A stretch of DNA of 64,000 nt from Opitutia bacterium (GTDB taxonomy: Bacteria > Verrucomicrobiota > Verrucomicrobiia > Opitutales > Opitutaceae). Every line of letters begins with the position of its first letter. Positions within the stretch are counted from its first letter, which is position 1. The notes beneath the pieces are model-generated. The model saw only the letters and a program-made list of their open reading frames with translations, had not been told where the DNA came from and ran no database searches. Shown here piece by piece: positions 33,201-44,942 of this stretch. The DNA is taken from assembly GCA_016217595.1 (NCBI GenBank), contig JACRHS010000010.1, positions 229,814 through 293,813 on the forward strand, given 5' to 3'. The position numbers were made by a program, and so were the translations under genes.

Positions 33201-34793
33201 ATGCCCACCAAACCCCACCTCACCCCCATTTCCTCGGTGATCTCTCCGGGCCCGTCTTCACTCGGCACTGCGCTAACACCAGCCGATGAGCTCGCCGCCG
33301 TCTTGCAAGGCCTACCCGCCCCGCTTGCCGCGCTCACGCCGGACCGTTTCGAGAAAATGCCGCAGTGCACCCATGCCTATCAGGCCGGCATCACGCTGCT
33401 GGGGAAAACCGCCGCCGCGTATCTCTATTGGCCGAACCCGGGAAAACCCCAGGCCCCGGTCATCGCGGTGGTAGGACCGGACAAACTGACCGCCGATGCA
33501 TTGTTCGGTGTCGGCGCCGCTCTGGACGTGGGCCTGAGCCAACCGGTCCTGTTTTGGATGAAGCAGGGCGGTCAGCTCGCCCGCGCGGTCATGCCACGCA
33601 ATTTGCAACGTCGCATGGAGACGCTGGGCATGCCGGGCGTCGTGGCAACCGAGCCGGGGTTCAATCTCTTTGGCCGCATCGCCAGCGGATTTGTGGCGGA
33701 CGTGTTGAAGCCCGCGCCAGTGCAACTCGACCCCAACAACCTTTTCGTGGGCGTCGCCAAAAGCGCACAGGGTTACGCCATCAGCCTGTCCCTGGGCGTC
33801 GGCACGAGCTGGCAAAATCCATTCGACCTGGCGGACACGACCATTCGCGGCGCCACCGTGCGGCTCGTACGCGACAACACCGACCAAACGGTGGAGGCAT
33901 GGGGCACCGCCACGCTCCGCGCCCAGAAAGACGTTACGCTGTACGTGAAACGCGTCGGCGTCGACGAGCTGAGCCTCGGCTTCGATTTGTCGGATGCCAC
34001 GCTGGAGGATTTCTTCCTCGTGCTGGGCGTCGCCAGCAAATCCCTACACTTGCCCGACCTGCCCGCGCCCTCCGGCCTGCCGCTGAAGCTGGTGACGCTG
34101 GAAAATCCGGTTTATCAATCCCGTCCGGACGCCAGTGCGCCCCCGGACTTCGCAACCATGATGTTCAAGGGCACACGCAAAGTTGCCGGCGTCGGCGAAT
34201 TGATCGCCAACGCCCGGGGCAAGGTGTTCCAGCAACCGGTCGCGGCCATCGCGCTTCAGGCCTCCGACTCTGGCGTAAAGGGAGTCGCGGACGTCTCCGT
34301 CTCTCTCGGACTGCTGGCGGCAACTTCGGCTCGGTTCTATCTCGATGTCAGTCTGGGCGACGCGCCACGCATGGGCCTGACCGCAAGCACAGTGTTCGGC
34401 AAACTGGATCTCAAAGCCGGTGGTGCCGGACTACAACTCAGCGTCCCGCCCCAATGTCCGCTGCAACCGTGGGGACTCAGCGCCACGCTGACCGATCTCA
34501 GCCTCGCCGAACCGCCGATCGCGTTTCAGTGGAAAAATTGCGCCACCGGCGTGATCGAGGACGGGGTCAATCTCGTGGTCGAGGGCGGTCAAATTGTCCG
34601 CAAAGTCGGACAACAAGCCGCGGGCGCTGCGGACACCGTCATTGGCGCTGCAACCCAGACCGCCGGCGAGGTGGGCAAAGATGTCGGAGGTGCTGTCGGC
34701 GACGCTGGCAAGGCCGTGGGTGATGCCGGCAAAGCCGCCGGAGGGGCAGTCGGCGGCATTGGCAAAACCATCGGGAAAAAGTTTCACCTCTAA
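33201..34793 (+). CDS. Large hypothetical protein with Gly/Ala-rich repeat tail
   Basis: A 530-residue protein I do not recognise. It has no signal peptide or membrane segment. The body (residues ~20-460) looks beta-rich and is made of similar blocks (ALTPDRFEKMPQ..., DELSLGFDLSDATLEDFFLVLGV, ADVSVSLGLLAATSARFYLDVSLGDAPRMGLTAST), suggesting a repeated or lipid-binding-like fold. The last ~60 residues are a repeat of the form G-D-A-G-K-A-V/A-G (VGDAGKAVGDAGKAAGG), a flexible or amphipathic tail. It starts 9 bp after the GH172 gene, so the two are very likely cotranscribed. Function unknown. Confidence 0.65.
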   Translation: MPTKPHLTPISSVISPGPSSLGTALTPADELAAVLQGLPAPLAALTPDRFEKMPQCTHAYQAGITLLGKTAAAYLYWPNPGKPQAPVIAVVGPDKLTADALFGVGAALDVGLSQPVLFWMKQGGQLARAVMPRNLQRRMETLGMPGVVATEPGFNLFGRIASGFVADVLKPAPVQLDPNNLFVGVAKSAQGYAISLSLGVGTSWQNPFDLADTTIRGATVRLVRDNTDQTVEAWGTATLRAQKDVTLYVKRVGVDELSLGFDLSDATLEDFFLVLGVASKSLHLPDLPAPSGLPLKLVTLENPVYQSRPDASAPPDFATMMFKGTRKVAGVGELIANARGKVFQQPVAAIALQASDSGVKGVADVSVSLGLLAATSARFYLDVSLGDAPRMGLTASTVFGKLDLKAGGAGLQLSVPPQCPLQPWGLSATLTDLSLAEPPIAFQWKNCATGVIEDGVNLVVEGGQIVRKVGQQAAGAADTVIGAATQTAGEVGKDVGGAVGDAGKAVGDAGKAAGGAVGGIGKTIGKKFHL

Positions 34794-34855
34794 CGCCTAC
34801 GCACCGGCCGCCCTTGCGCGCGAAGCTGGACTGCGCGAGCCAGCTCCGGCCTGCC

Positions 34856-35920
34856 TCAACGCACTTCGACGACCTTCGCGTTGCTCAATTTCGCCGAGCC
34901 GACGCCGAGAATCTCGGCGAACTCCAGCGTGCGGATCTCCTCCGACACCGCCTCGAAGCGGTTCTTTTTTCGCCACGTGTTGATGCGGTCAAGCATGAGC
35001 GTGTCGAGCAGCACCGGGTCGCGGCTCAGCCAGAGCACCGGCTCCGACACCGTGTAAAGCGAGTTGAAATAGGGGCCGCCGATGAACTGGTAGTGCTCCA
35101 GGCTCACGAGCGAAAACATCCACGTCTCGCGCAATTCCGGGATCGCGCCCATCTCGGCGACCGCCGCCGGAGCGTTGGCGGGCGAGCGGAAGAAACGCGC
35201 GGTGTTGGAGGCGTTCCAGAGGGTGGCGTTGACCAGCGCGCCGTTGACGCCGAGCGTCGGGTGGTCGGTGTACACCGGAAGGTTGATCCAGAAATCGGCG
35301 TCGAGAAACAGCGGCGTGGCGAGGAAGCTCTTGCGGTCCTCCTCCTTCGTCGTGGTCGCGTTGACGCCCTTCGTCTGCTGCTCCATGAACACCGGGTCGA
35401 AACGCGAGGGCAACGGGCTGTCGTAAAACCACACGGGGTCGTAATACCGGCCCGATTCGAGCACGTAGATCTGCGTGCCTTCAAAAGCGGTTTTGCCGGT
35501 GATGAACGACGGCAGGTAGCCGGTCATCCGCAAACGCAGTTGGTTCAGACCGACGAGAAAGATGTTCTCGTGCTTGAAACCGCGGCGCTCCATGGCGGCG
35601 ATGACCGCCTTCGTCAACGGGACGGGAGTGGCCATGCCGGGGCCGGAATCGGCGTAAATTTTGAGTCCGACTTTGCCCTTGGCGCCAGGGGCGAGTTTGC
35701 GGCCGATGGACTTCTCCCAGGCGCCGATCAGTGTCTCGACTTGCGTGGCATAATCCTCCGCGCTGAACGAAGGCAGACGCGTTTCCCAGATCGGCTCACG
35801 CGGAATCGGCGCCTTCTTCGCCGGCGTCGGCGCATTGGCGTGAGCCGGCGATTGGGCCGGCGCGCGGCCCGCGATCGCGAGCAGCACCAGCGAAAAAGCG
35901 AGAAGATGGGTGAGGCGCAT
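34856..35920 (-). CDS. Secreted protein, DUF362-like (tentative)
   Basis: 354 residues from the ATG at 35920, which begins a signal peptide (MRLTHLLAFSLVLLAIAGRAPA). The mature protein contains KVGLKIYADSGPGMATPVPLTKAVIAAMERRGFKHENIFLVG and DADFWINLPVYTDHPTLGVNGALVNATLWNASNTARF, patterns that I associate with DUF362-like proteins, although the cysteine-rich ferredoxin part of many DUF362 proteins is missing. Probably periplasmic; function unknown. It converges with the preceding 530-residue gene and is divergent from dnaG. Confidence 0.62.
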   Translation of the reverse strand: MRLTHLLAFSLVLLAIAGRAPAQSPAHANAPTPAKKAPIPREPIWETRLPSFSAEDYATQVETLIGAWEKSIGRKLAPGAKGKVGLKIYADSGPGMATPVPLTKAVIAAMERRGFKHENIFLVGLNQLRLRMTGYLPSFITGKTAFEGTQIYVLESGRYYDPVWFYDSPLPSRFDPVFMEQQTKGVNATTTKEEDRKSFLATPLFLDADFWINLPVYTDHPTLGVNGALVNATLWNASNTARFFRSPANAPAAVAEMGAIPELRETWMFSLVSLEHYQFIGGPYFNSLYTVSEPVLWLSRDPVLLDTLMLDRINTWRKKNRFEAVSEEIRTLEFAEILGVGSAKLSNAKVVEVR

Positions 35921-36090
35921 GTGATGAGTAAGTCGCGTAAAAACGAAGAAAGTTTCCACGCGAAGCCGCGAAACTTGACAGGGCGCAGAGCGGGTTGAAA
36001 GTGCATTCTTCCGCGCGCCACTCCGCCAATCCGGCGCTTTTTGCCCTATGTATAGAGGGGGTGCACTCGCGCCGCCTCGCCCACCGCACC

Positions 36091-37947
36091 ATGCCTTCCA
36101 TCAAACCAACCTGCATCCGCGACCTGAAAATGCGGATCAATCTCGCCGACGTCGTCTCGCGGGTGGTGACGCTGCGGAAGGCCGGCGGCGCGCGACTCAA
36201 GGGCTTGTGCCCGTTCCACAACGAGAAGACGCCGTCGTTTCACGTCGATCCCGACAAAGGCTTCTACAAGTGCTTCGGCTGCGGCAAGGCGGGCGACATC
36301 ATCTCGTTCGTGCGCGAGACCGAGCAACTCAACTTCGCCGAGGCCATCGAAGCGTTGGGGCAACGCTTTGGTGTGCCGATCGAGTACGAGGTAGGCGCCG
36401 GGCCGAGCCGCGAGGAACGTTCGCTGCGCCAGGAAATTTTCGAGCTCCACGAACTCGCCGCCGACCATTTTCACCAGGCGCTACGCGGCAAGTCGCCGGT
36501 GGGCGAGTTCATGCGCACGTACTGGACCGACAAGCGCCGCTTCGCGATGGAGATCGCCGAAGAGTTCAAGATCGGCGCCGCCGCTCCGACCGACGACGGG
36601 CTGGCGGCCATGTTGCTCAAGCGGCGCTTCTCCGAGGATGCGCTCCGGCAATGCGGATTGTTTTTCGTACGTGAGAGCGGGTTGTTCGGGCTAGGCTCGC
36701 TGCGTCCGCGCTTCCGCGGCCGGTTGATGATTCCGATCCGCGACCATCAAGGGCGCGTAGTCGCGTTCACCGCCCGCCAGACCGATCTGACGCCGGAGGA
36801 CGATCCGGCGCGCGAGGCCAAATACGTCAACTCTCCCGAGACGCCGATTTTCACCAAGGGCAACCTGCTCTTCAATTTGGACCGCGCGCGCACCGCGGTG
36901 GGCGACGACCGACCGTTTGTGGTGGTGGAGGGCCAGCTCGACGCGATCCGCTGCTGGTCGGTCGGACTGAAAACCGCCATCGCGCCGCAAGGCACTTCGA
37001 TCACCGAGTCGCAACTCGTGCTGCTCCGGCGCTATTCGCACCAAGTGGAATGCTTCTTCGACAGCGACACCGCCGGCCAGAAAGCGGCGTTGCGCCTGCT
37101 GCCGATGGCGCTGCGCGCCGGGCTGGAAGTGCGGTTTTTGCGTTCCGCCGGCGATGGCAAGGTCGACCCCGATGTGCTGTTTCTGGAACGCGGGTTGGAC
37201 GCCTATACCCACCTGCGGACGGAGGCGTTGAGCATCGTCGAGTTTCTGCGCCGGTACATTCTGCCCGAGCCCCAATCGGCCACGCCGGAGCAACTCTCGC
37301 GCGCCCTGAAGCAAGTTTACGAAGTGATCTCCGCCGCCGAATCCGAGGTGATGCGCCGCCGCCTGATCGGCGAGTTGTCCACCTCGGTGCGGGCGTTTCG
37401 GATTACGCCGGACGTATTCGAGCGCGATTTTCTCAAACATACGCCGACGGGACCGGCCCCGGCATCCCCACCCTCCGCCCCCGTGGTGCCGACAGGTCCC
37501 TCGGCCACGCCTGAGCACCATCTTCTTCTGGTGTTGTTACATAACGAGGCATTGGGCAAACCACTCAGCCATGCCCTGCCCCACGATTGGATCGACACCA
37601 GCCACCCGGCTGGCGTGTTGCTGCACAGGTTCTTAGGTGAGATCGAGCACGACAACTGGCCGGGTCGCGATCACCTCGATCCGCTGCTCGAAACCGGCGA
37701 AGAGCGGACTTTGGTGGCATCGTTGCTTTTCGACACGCCGGTCATTGACGATCCGCATAAGGTAGTAGGCGAGGGTTTGCGCCAACTCCGGTCCCGGGCG
37801 CTGGAACCGCGTTTACGCAAAATCGAACTTGATTTAGCCAGCCACGGCGCGGACAGTGACGTTGACGCAATTTCTCTCATCAAAGAACGCTCCGATCTGC
37901 AACGCCAGCTTCGGCAACCGATAGGTTTGCCCGGGGTTGGCTTGTAA
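36091..37947 (+). CDS. dnaG: DNA primase
   Basis: Makes RNA primers for replication. 618 residues from the ATG at 36091. The CHC2 zinc ribbon is complete: C40, H43, C61, C64 ([12 protein letters not shown]...[12 protein letters not shown]). The catalytic core follows with [33 protein letters not shown], then TOPRIM elements [12 protein letters not shown] (EGQLD where EGYMD is common) and [15 protein letters not shown]. The C-terminal ~180 residues are the DnaB-interacting region. It is 16 bp upstream of rpoD, the classic dnaG-rpoD arrangement. Confidence 0.94.
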   Translation: MPSIKPTCIRDLKMRINLADVVSRVVTLRKAGGARLKGLCPFHNEKTPSFHVDPDKGFYKCFGCGKAGDIISFVRETEQLNFAEAIEALGQRFGVPIEYEVGAGPSREERSLRQEIFELHELAADHFHQALRGKSPVGEFMRTYWTDKRRFAMEIAEEFKIGAAAPTDDGLAAMLLKRRFSEDALRQCGLFFVRESGLFGLGSLRPRFRGRLMIPIRDHQGRVVAFTARQTDLTPEDDPAREAKYVNSPETPIFTKGNLLFNLDRARTAVGDDRPFVVVEGQLDAIRCWSVGLKTAIAPQGTSITESQLVLLRRYSHQVECFFDSDTAGQKAALRLLPMALRAGLEVRFLRSAGDGKVDPDVLFLERGLDAYTHLRTEALSIVEFLRRYILPEPQSATPEQLSRALKQVYEVISAAESEVMRRRLIGELSTSVRAFRITPDVFERDFLKHTPTGPAPASPPSAPVVPTGPSATPEHHLLLVLLHNEALGKPLSHALPHDWIDTSHPAGVLLHRFLGEIEHDNWPGRDHLDPLLETGEERTLVASLLFDTPVIDDPHKVVGEGLRQLRSRALEPRLRKIELDLASHGADSDVDAISLIKERSDLQRQLRQPIGLPGVGL

Positions 37948-37963
37948 TTTTGCCAAATTTCCT

Positions 37964-39823
<1,860 letters not shown>

Positions 39824-39845
39824 GCCAAACCATTGCGCCTTTTTC

Positions 39846-39878
39846 GCCGCCCGTGCGTTTCCGCCGGGCGGCTTTTTT
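39846..39878 (+). terminator. Intrinsic terminator of the dnaG-rpoD operon
   Basis: Stem GCCGCCCG (39846-39853) / CGGGCGGC (39865-39872) with an 11-base loop, followed by six T. Confidence 0.87.
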
Positions 39879-39955
39879 GCGCCGGGCGCCCCGCGCATCC
39901 AGCCCGACGCTTTCGCCCTTTACACCCCGACACACCGGAGTAGGGTGCGCGCCGT

Positions 39956-40201
39956 ATGAATTTCGACGCGCTTCCCATTGCCGGCTTCCTTGGGCTCGGT
40001 GGCTCCGAATTGTTGATCATTCTGGCCATCATGCTCCTGCTTTTTGGCGGCGCGAAGCTGCCCAGCCTCGCCAAGGGGCTCGGTCAATCAATCAAGGAAT
40101 TCAAGAAGGCGTCCAAAGACGACGAATCCGGCAAGCCCGCCGCCGAGGAGCCCAAGAAAACCGAGACGCCCAAGAATCCGCCCGCCACTGGCGTCAATTG
40201 A
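39956..40201 (+). CDS. tatA: Twin-arginine translocase subunit TatA/E
   Basis: An 81-residue Tat export component: one membrane helix ([22 protein letters not shown], residues ~15-36), the FGG-x-KLP hinge, then the amphipathic helix ([20 protein letters not shown]) and a polar Pro/Lys/Glu tail. This is the classic TatA layout; TatB would be longer. TatC is not next to it, so tat genes are dispersed. Single-gene unit between rpoD and the antiporter. Confidence 0.92.
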   Translation: MNFDALPIAGFLGLGGSELLIILAIMLLLFGGAKLPSLAKGLGQSIKEFKKASKDDESGKPAAEEPKKTETPKNPPATGVN

Positions 40202-40227
40202 AGCCCATCCGATTTTCTGTCTGACCG

Positions 40228-40258
40228 ACGCGCCCGCCACTGGGCGCGTTTTTATTTT
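40228..40258 (+). terminator. Intrinsic terminator of tatA
   Basis: Stem ACGCGCCC (40228-40235) / GGGCGCGT (40242-40249), loop GCCACT, then TTTTATTTT. It touches the end of the convergent antiporter gene at 40252. Confidence 0.85.
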
Positions 40259-42567
40259 ACGGCCAATGGATCCTCGGGCCGCTCGCGCAGCCAGTCCCGG
40301 AATTGACGAATTTGCACAGTAGTGCCGAGCACGAGCAACTCGTCGCCCGCCCGCAGCACTTCGCCGGTTTTGGGATTGAGGATGCGCAGCCCGGCGCGAT
40401 GCAGCCCCGCCACCTGCACGCCGAATTGTTTCGCTGGCGCTACCTCGCCGATCGTGCAACCGGTCACACGACTCCATGCCGGCACCGCCAACGCCTCCAT
40501 GCGCACTTCTTCGAATAGCGAATCGCTCAACGAGGAGCCGGTCACCAGGCCGAGAAATTCCCGGCCGGCACGCACCTGCTCGGGTGTGCCCATGAGCAGG
40601 GCTTTGTCCCGCGGATACAGCACCGCCTCGGGTGGAGGCAGCGGGATCATGTAACCCTGCCGCTCGATCCCGACCACGGTGCAACCAAAGCGACTGCGCA
40701 GGCCGAGCTCGCGCAAACTCCGGCCCTGGCAATCGGCAAGATCCGGCACCACGCAGTCGATCACCGCGAGATTCCAATCGTCGTGCGACTGGAGCCAGGG
40801 GGCCGAGGTCGCGGAGATGCGATATTTCTCAGGCTCGAGCATCGTCTGCAACTCCACCTCCACCTCGCTGTGCCAGTAGATCAGTTTCCGTCGGAGCAAA
40901 ATCACCGTGACGATGGCCAGCGCGCCGCAAAGCAGCAGCAGCCACTTGGCCACGCCCTCCGCCGGCAACACCGAGGCGAGCCAGACGAAGAGGCCCGCCC
41001 CCCCGACCACCTTCAGTCCGTTTTCGATGAACGGTCGCAACTTCTTCTCATGCGGATGCCCGCGGGCCGTCACCTCGGCATAGAGCATGGCCATCGCGGA
41101 CAAGTTGCGCCAGATGGCCACCAGCGGCACCAGCGCCACCAGCGTCAGCCCGGACCAAAACAACATGTCGAGCCACGACCGGTAAGGCCAGTCGGCCCCC
41201 AACCAGTCCTCCAACACCGACAGAAGCTTCTCCGAAAAAATCAGCAGTCCGGTGACGAACAATAGACCGACGCTCACCTGGATGAGGCGCTTGCGACTCA
41301 TTTGCCAGAGCAGGCTGCGCTTCTGCCGCACGGCAAAATGATCCAGCCAGCCGTAGTAAGCGCGGAGCCAGTCGCCGAGCCACTTCGGATGCCACGCCAT
41401 CACCATATCCGACAGTCGCTCCGAATGGCGCGTGGCTGGCGTGGCCGCCAGTGTGGTCAACAACGAGAGCCCAACCGCCAGCGGATAAAATCGCTCCGAC
41501 ACCACGCCGGCCGACACCCCGAGTTGCGCGATAATGAAGGAGAATTCGCCGATCGGCAGCACCGAGAGCCCCGTGCGCAACGCCTCCCGAAACGGCGTGC
41601 CGATCAAGGCCAGCCCCGTGGTGCAAGCGCCCGTGCGCACCAGCAGGGTGAACACCGCCAGCCCCGCGATCAGTCCGGCCGATTCGCCCAGCGCGCGCGG
41701 ATCGATCTGCATGCCGATGGCGACGAAAAATACTGCGCTAAACACATCGCGCATCCCCTCGAACAATCGCTCCACTTGCGCCCGGTGCGGCGTCTCTGCC
41801 ACGATGGTACCGAGCAAAAACGCCCCCAGCGCGATCGAATAGCCCGCGCGAAACGCCAGCAGCGCCAGCAGGAACAACAGCCCGGCGATTCCCAGCGTCT
41901 GCAACTCCTCGTCGGCCGCGATGCTCATGCGCCGCAGCAGCCACGGCACCAAAATCAACCCGCCCACGCCGGCCAGCGCCACAAACGCGCCCAGCATTCC
42001 GAGCGTCTCGCCGAGCGGCACCCGCGCTTCGGCCGGCCCGCCAAATTGCACGATGGAGTTGAGCAACGTGAGCATCACGACCGCCACCACGTCCTCCAAC
42101 ACCACCACGCCCATCGCGAGCTGGCCCGAGCGTTCGTGCGTCGCACACGCTTCGAGCAACACCTTGCTGATGATCGCCGACGACGACACCATCAACATGC
42201 CGGCGAGAAACAGGCTCTCCACCGCGCTCAACCCCACCGCGGCACCCAGCAACCGCGTCAGCGCAAAAATAATTCCGGCGCTGGCGCACACCGCCAACAA
42301 CAGCGAGAACCCCAGCCGGCGCAGCTTGCGCACGCTCAACCGCAGACCGATGGCAAACATCAGAAACACCAGTCCGAGTTGCGCCAGCGTTTCCACCCGC
42401 GGCACATCCGTCACCAAAGCAAATGGCGGTGTATGCGGCCCCACCACCAGCCCGGCCACCAAGAAACCCACCACCGTCGACAATCCGAGACGTTGACACA
42501 CCCAGCCGACCACGCCGGCAACCGTGAGTATGACGGCCAGATCCTGAATGAAATGAATGGCTTCCAT
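40252..42567 (-). CDS. Kef/CPA2-type monovalent cation:proton antiporter with RCK_C domains
   Basis: 771 residues. The N-terminal ~400 residues form a 12-helix Na+/H+-exchanger domain (VVGFLVAGLVVGPHTPPF, LGLVFLMFAIGLRLSV, SSSAIISKVLLE, GVVVLEDVVAVVMLTLLNS with the ED motif, FFVAIGMQIDP). A further three or four membrane segments lie between ~430 and 570. The C-terminus has two RCK_C/TrkA_C regulatory domains (VVPDLADCQGRSLRELGLRSRFGCTVVGIERQGYMIPLPPPEAVLYPRDKALLMG and a second ending RAGDELLVLGTTVQIRQF). There is no RCK_N NAD domain, so ligand sensing through RCK_C, which binds c-di-AMP in some proteins, is possible. Confidence 0.9.
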   Translation of the reverse strand: MEAIHFIQDLAVILTVAGVVGWVCQRLGLSTVVGFLVAGLVVGPHTPPFALVTDVPRVETLAQLGLVFLMFAIGLRLSVRKLRRLGFSLLLAVCASAGIIFALTRLLGAAVGLSAVESLFLAGMLMVSSSAIISKVLLEACATHERSGQLAMGVVVLEDVVAVVMLTLLNSIVQFGGPAEARVPLGETLGMLGAFVALAGVGGLILVPWLLRRMSIAADEELQTLGIAGLLFLLALLAFRAGYSIALGAFLLGTIVAETPHRAQVERLFEGMRDVFSAVFFVAIGMQIDPRALGESAGLIAGLAVFTLLVRTGACTTGLALIGTPFREALRTGLSVLPIGEFSFIIAQLGVSAGVVSERFYPLAVGLSLLTTLAATPATRHSERLSDMVMAWHPKWLGDWLRAYYGWLDHFAVRQKRSLLWQMSRKRLIQVSVGLLFVTGLLIFSEKLLSVLEDWLGADWPYRSWLDMLFWSGLTLVALVPLVAIWRNLSAMAMLYAEVTARGHPHEKKLRPFIENGLKVVGGAGLFVWLASVLPAEGVAKWLLLLCGALAIVTVILLRRKLIYWHSEVEVELQTMLEPEKYRISATSAPWLQSHDDWNLAVIDCVVPDLADCQGRSLRELGLRSRFGCTVVGIERQGYMIPLPPPEAVLYPRDKALLMGTPEQVRAGREFLGLVTGSSLSDSLFEEVRMEALAVPAWSRVTGCTIGEVAPAKQFGVQVAGLHRAGLRILNPKTGEVLRAGDELLVLGTTVQIRQFRDWLRERPEDPLAVK

Positions 42568-42743
42568 GCTTCGGGGCGGTGGCGTTTGCCTCCGGACCGC
42601 AGCTTCACGGGTTTGCGCCCAGAGATCAAGCTACCGGACAACGGGGCGCGAAGATTGTCCCACACTGGGCATCCCGACCGACGGGGAACCCCAATTTGCC
42701 GTTGCGGTCGCGAGGGCTTTAACTCTAACCGTTTATCGCCGCC

Positions 42744-43496
42744 ATGACCATGCCTTCCCTACGCCACAGCGCCCTTATCACCCTCTTCGCGCTCAGCCAG
42801 CTGGTTGCCACGGCAGCAGAGCCGGCCATTCTCGCCAAAGCTCGCGCCTACCTCGGCGGAGACACAGCACTCGCAGCAGTGCAGTCGATCCACTTCACCG
42901 GAAAAATCACTTATTTCGACGGCAGCCAGGGCTCCATTGAACTCATGTTTCAAAAGCCCAGCCGCCAGCGCGTCATCATCACCACCGACAAGAGCATCGA
43001 AGTCACCGCGCTCGACGACTATGAGGCGTGGATTCGCGTGCAGGATCCCGCCGACGCCACCAAATGGCGCCTCACCCTGCTCGGCAAAGACCAGATCAAA
43101 ATGCTCCGCGCCAACACCGCCGAGCAGCTCAATTTCTTCCGTCTGACCGGACGCCAGGCCGGCGTCGTCGAAGATCTTGGCGACGTCACCATCGACGGCA
43201 AAGCTTGCCGCAAGATTTCCTTCAAACGCGACGAGGGCATTCTTTTCATCCGCTACTTCGAAAGTGCCACCGGCAAGCTGGTGTTGTCTGAAACCCCGCT
43301 GCTCGGCGGCAAGATGCGCGAGGAAGGCGAACTCTTCGCCGGCGGCGTGCGTTTCCCCAAGCGCTATGCCCAGACCAGCAAACAGCAGGACGGCAGCGAA
43401 CGCACCCTCACCATCGATTTCGACAAGGTGACCGTGAACGAATTTTTTCCCAGCAGTCTTTTTGCCGTGCCCTCTGTTGGCATTGGCCAGAAATAA
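42744..43496 (+). CDS. Secreted hypothetical protein, LolA/LppX-like fold (tentative)
   Basis: 250 residues with a signal peptide (MTMPSLRHSALITLFALSQLVATAAEP; an alternative ATG is two codons in). The mature protein is beta-rich: ALAAVQSIHFTGKITYFDGSQGSIELMFQKPSRQRVIITTDKSIEVTALDDYEAWIRVQDP, then ITIDGKACRKISFKRDEGI-like strands and KRYAQTSKQQDGSERTLTIDFDKVTVNEFFPSSLFAVP. This resembles outer-membrane lipoprotein-sorting-type proteins common in Verrucomicrobiota and Bacteroidota, which may carry lipids. It is 40 bp upstream of hisD on the same strand but seems unrelated in function. Confidence 0.65.
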   Translation: MTMPSLRHSALITLFALSQLVATAAEPAILAKARAYLGGDTALAAVQSIHFTGKITYFDGSQGSIELMFQKPSRQRVIITTDKSIEVTALDDYEAWIRVQDPADATKWRLTLLGKDQIKMLRANTAEQLNFFRLTGRQAGVVEDLGDVTIDGKACRKISFKRDEGILFIRYFESATGKLVLSETPLLGGKMREEGELFAGGVRFPKRYAQTSKQQDGSERTLTIDFDKVTVNEFFPSSLFAVPSVGIGQK

Positions 43497-43536
43497 ACCG
43501 CCCCCATCCTCCGACGTCGTCCCCCTCCTGCCGCGC

Positions 43537-44832
43537 ATGCGTATCCTGAGTTTTGCCACCAAGAATTTTGCGGATGAACTCGCGGCGTTTTGCCGCACGG
43601 CCGGCGCCTCCAAGGAGATGTCCGACTCCGTCGCCGCCATCCTCGCCGATGTGCGCGAACGCGGCGATGCCGCCATCGCCTACTACGCCGCGAAGTTCGA
43701 CGGCGCTAAACTGGCGCCGCGCAATTTCATCGTGAAGCCCGACGATCTCGCCGCCGCCGCCAAACGGCTCGCGCCGGCGGACAAGAAGGCGATCCTCGCC
43801 GCCCACGAGAGCGTGCTCGCGTTCAACGCCAAGAGCCTGCCGAAAAACTGGACCGGCAAAAATCCACAGGGCGCCGAAGTCGGCGAAGTGCATCATCCGC
43901 TCCGGCGCGTGGGCATCAACGTGCCGCGCGGCCAGGTGCCGTTGCCCTCGACCGCGATCATGACGATCACCCTCGCCAAGCTCGCCGGTGTGCCGCAGAT
44001 CGCGGTCTTCACGCCGTGCGATTCGAGCGGGCGCGTCGCCGATATTCTGCTCGCGACGTTCCATCTCTGCGGCGTCACCGAAGTGTACCGCGTGGGCGGA
44101 GTCTATGGCGTGGGCGCAATGGCGTTCGGCACAACTTCGATTCCGGCGGTCGACAAAATTTTCGGCCCGAGCAACGCCTACGTCTGCGAGGCGATGCGGC
44201 AGGTGTTCGGCACGGTCGGCGTCGCCGGCCTCCCCGGCCCGAGCGAAGTGATGATTCTGGCCGACGAGACCGCGCGGCCGGATTTCGCCGCCTCGGACTT
44301 GCTCGCGCAGGCCGAGCACGGCTCGGGCAAGGAGAAGATTTACCTCGTGGGCACCTCGCGCGCCGTCATCGACGCGATCCACCGGGAGGTCCAGTCGCAG
44401 CTGAAGCTGCTCAAGCGCGCCGAGCAATTGCGCCACGCCTTGCAGCACGGATTTCTCTCGATCGAGGTCGCCTCGCTGGCGCAAGCGGTCGAGGTCGCCA
44501 ACTACATCGCCCCCGAACATCTCGAACTACTGGTGAAGGACGGCGCCGTGAAAAGCTTGGTGCGCGAACTCACCACCGCGGGTGCGATCATGGTGGGCAA
44601 CTACACGCCCACGGCGCTGGGCGACTTTATCGCCGGACCGAGCCATGTCCTGCCCACCGGCCGGACCGGCCGGTTCTTCAGCGGCCTGCGCGTCGCGGAC
44701 TTCATGCGGCGCACCAGCGTGATCCGCTACGACAAGGCCGCCTTGAAGAAGGCCGCGCCCACCGTGGCCGCCTTTGCGCAGATGGAGCAGCTCGACGCCC
44801 ACGGCCGCTCGGTCGAGATCCGCACGCGTTAA
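43537..44832 (+). CDS. hisD: Histidinol dehydrogenase
   Basis: Last enzyme of histidine synthesis: oxidises L-histidinol to L-histidine with two NAD+. 431 residues from the ATG at 43537. Signature pieces: VGINVPRGQVPLPSTAIMTITLAKLAGV, YRVGGVYGVGAMAFGTTSIPAVDKIFGPSNAYV, GLPGPSEVMILADETARPDFAASDLLAQAEHG and APEHLELLV, with IMVGNYTPTALGDFIAGPSHVLPT containing the zinc-site Asp and His of the family. hisC and hisB lie 3.5 kb downstream, separated by flagellin and a kinase, so the his genes are split. Confidence 0.95.
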   Translation: MRILSFATKNFADELAAFCRTAGASKEMSDSVAAILADVRERGDAAIAYYAAKFDGAKLAPRNFIVKPDDLAAAAKRLAPADKKAILAAHESVLAFNAKSLPKNWTGKNPQGAEVGEVHHPLRRVGINVPRGQVPLPSTAIMTITLAKLAGVPQIAVFTPCDSSGRVADILLATFHLCGVTEVYRVGGVYGVGAMAFGTTSIPAVDKIFGPSNAYVCEAMRQVFGTVGVAGLPGPSEVMILADETARPDFAASDLLAQAEHGSGKEKIYLVGTSRAVIDAIHREVQSQLKLLKRAEQLRHALQHGFLSIEVASLAQAVEVANYIAPEHLELLVKDGAVKSLVRELTTAGAIMVGNYTPTALGDFIAGPSHVLPTGRTGRFFSGLRVADFMRRTSVIRYDKAALKKAAPTVAAFAQMEQLDAHGRSVEIRTR

Positions 44833-44845
44833 GCGGAGCAGACAC

Positions 44846-44870
44846 ACTCCAGACAACCCCTGGAGTGTGA
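44846..44870 (+). terminator. Weak hairpin after hisD
   Basis: CACACTCCAG / CCTGGAGTGTG arms around ACAAC give a good stem 13 bp past hisD, but no T-run follows. It may stabilise or end the hisD transcript. Confidence 0.4.
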
Positions 44871-44915
44871 GTCTCCAGCGCATGACGGGGTCTGCTAATA
44901 TCTAGGTAGAACTAC

Positions 44916-44942
44916 TCAAGTCGGCGGAGCCTTGGCCGATAT
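44916..44942 (+). promoter_or_regulatory. Sigma-28 (FliA) promoter for flagellin
   Basis: TCAAGTCG, an 11-base spacer, then GCCGATAT. The consensus is TAAAGTTT-N11-GCCGATAA, so the -10 matches 7 of 8 and the -35 5 of 8 at exact spacing. It lies ~100 bp upstream of the flagellin ATG, with GAGG-like AAGGA before that ATG. Confidence 0.72.

Noticed and set aside
35941..35985. Possible further copy of the TTTCGTG-type repeat tail upstream of the DUF362-like gene
   Set aside because: Similarity (TTTCGCGGCTTCGCGTGGAAAC on the minus strand) is too low to separate from chance.
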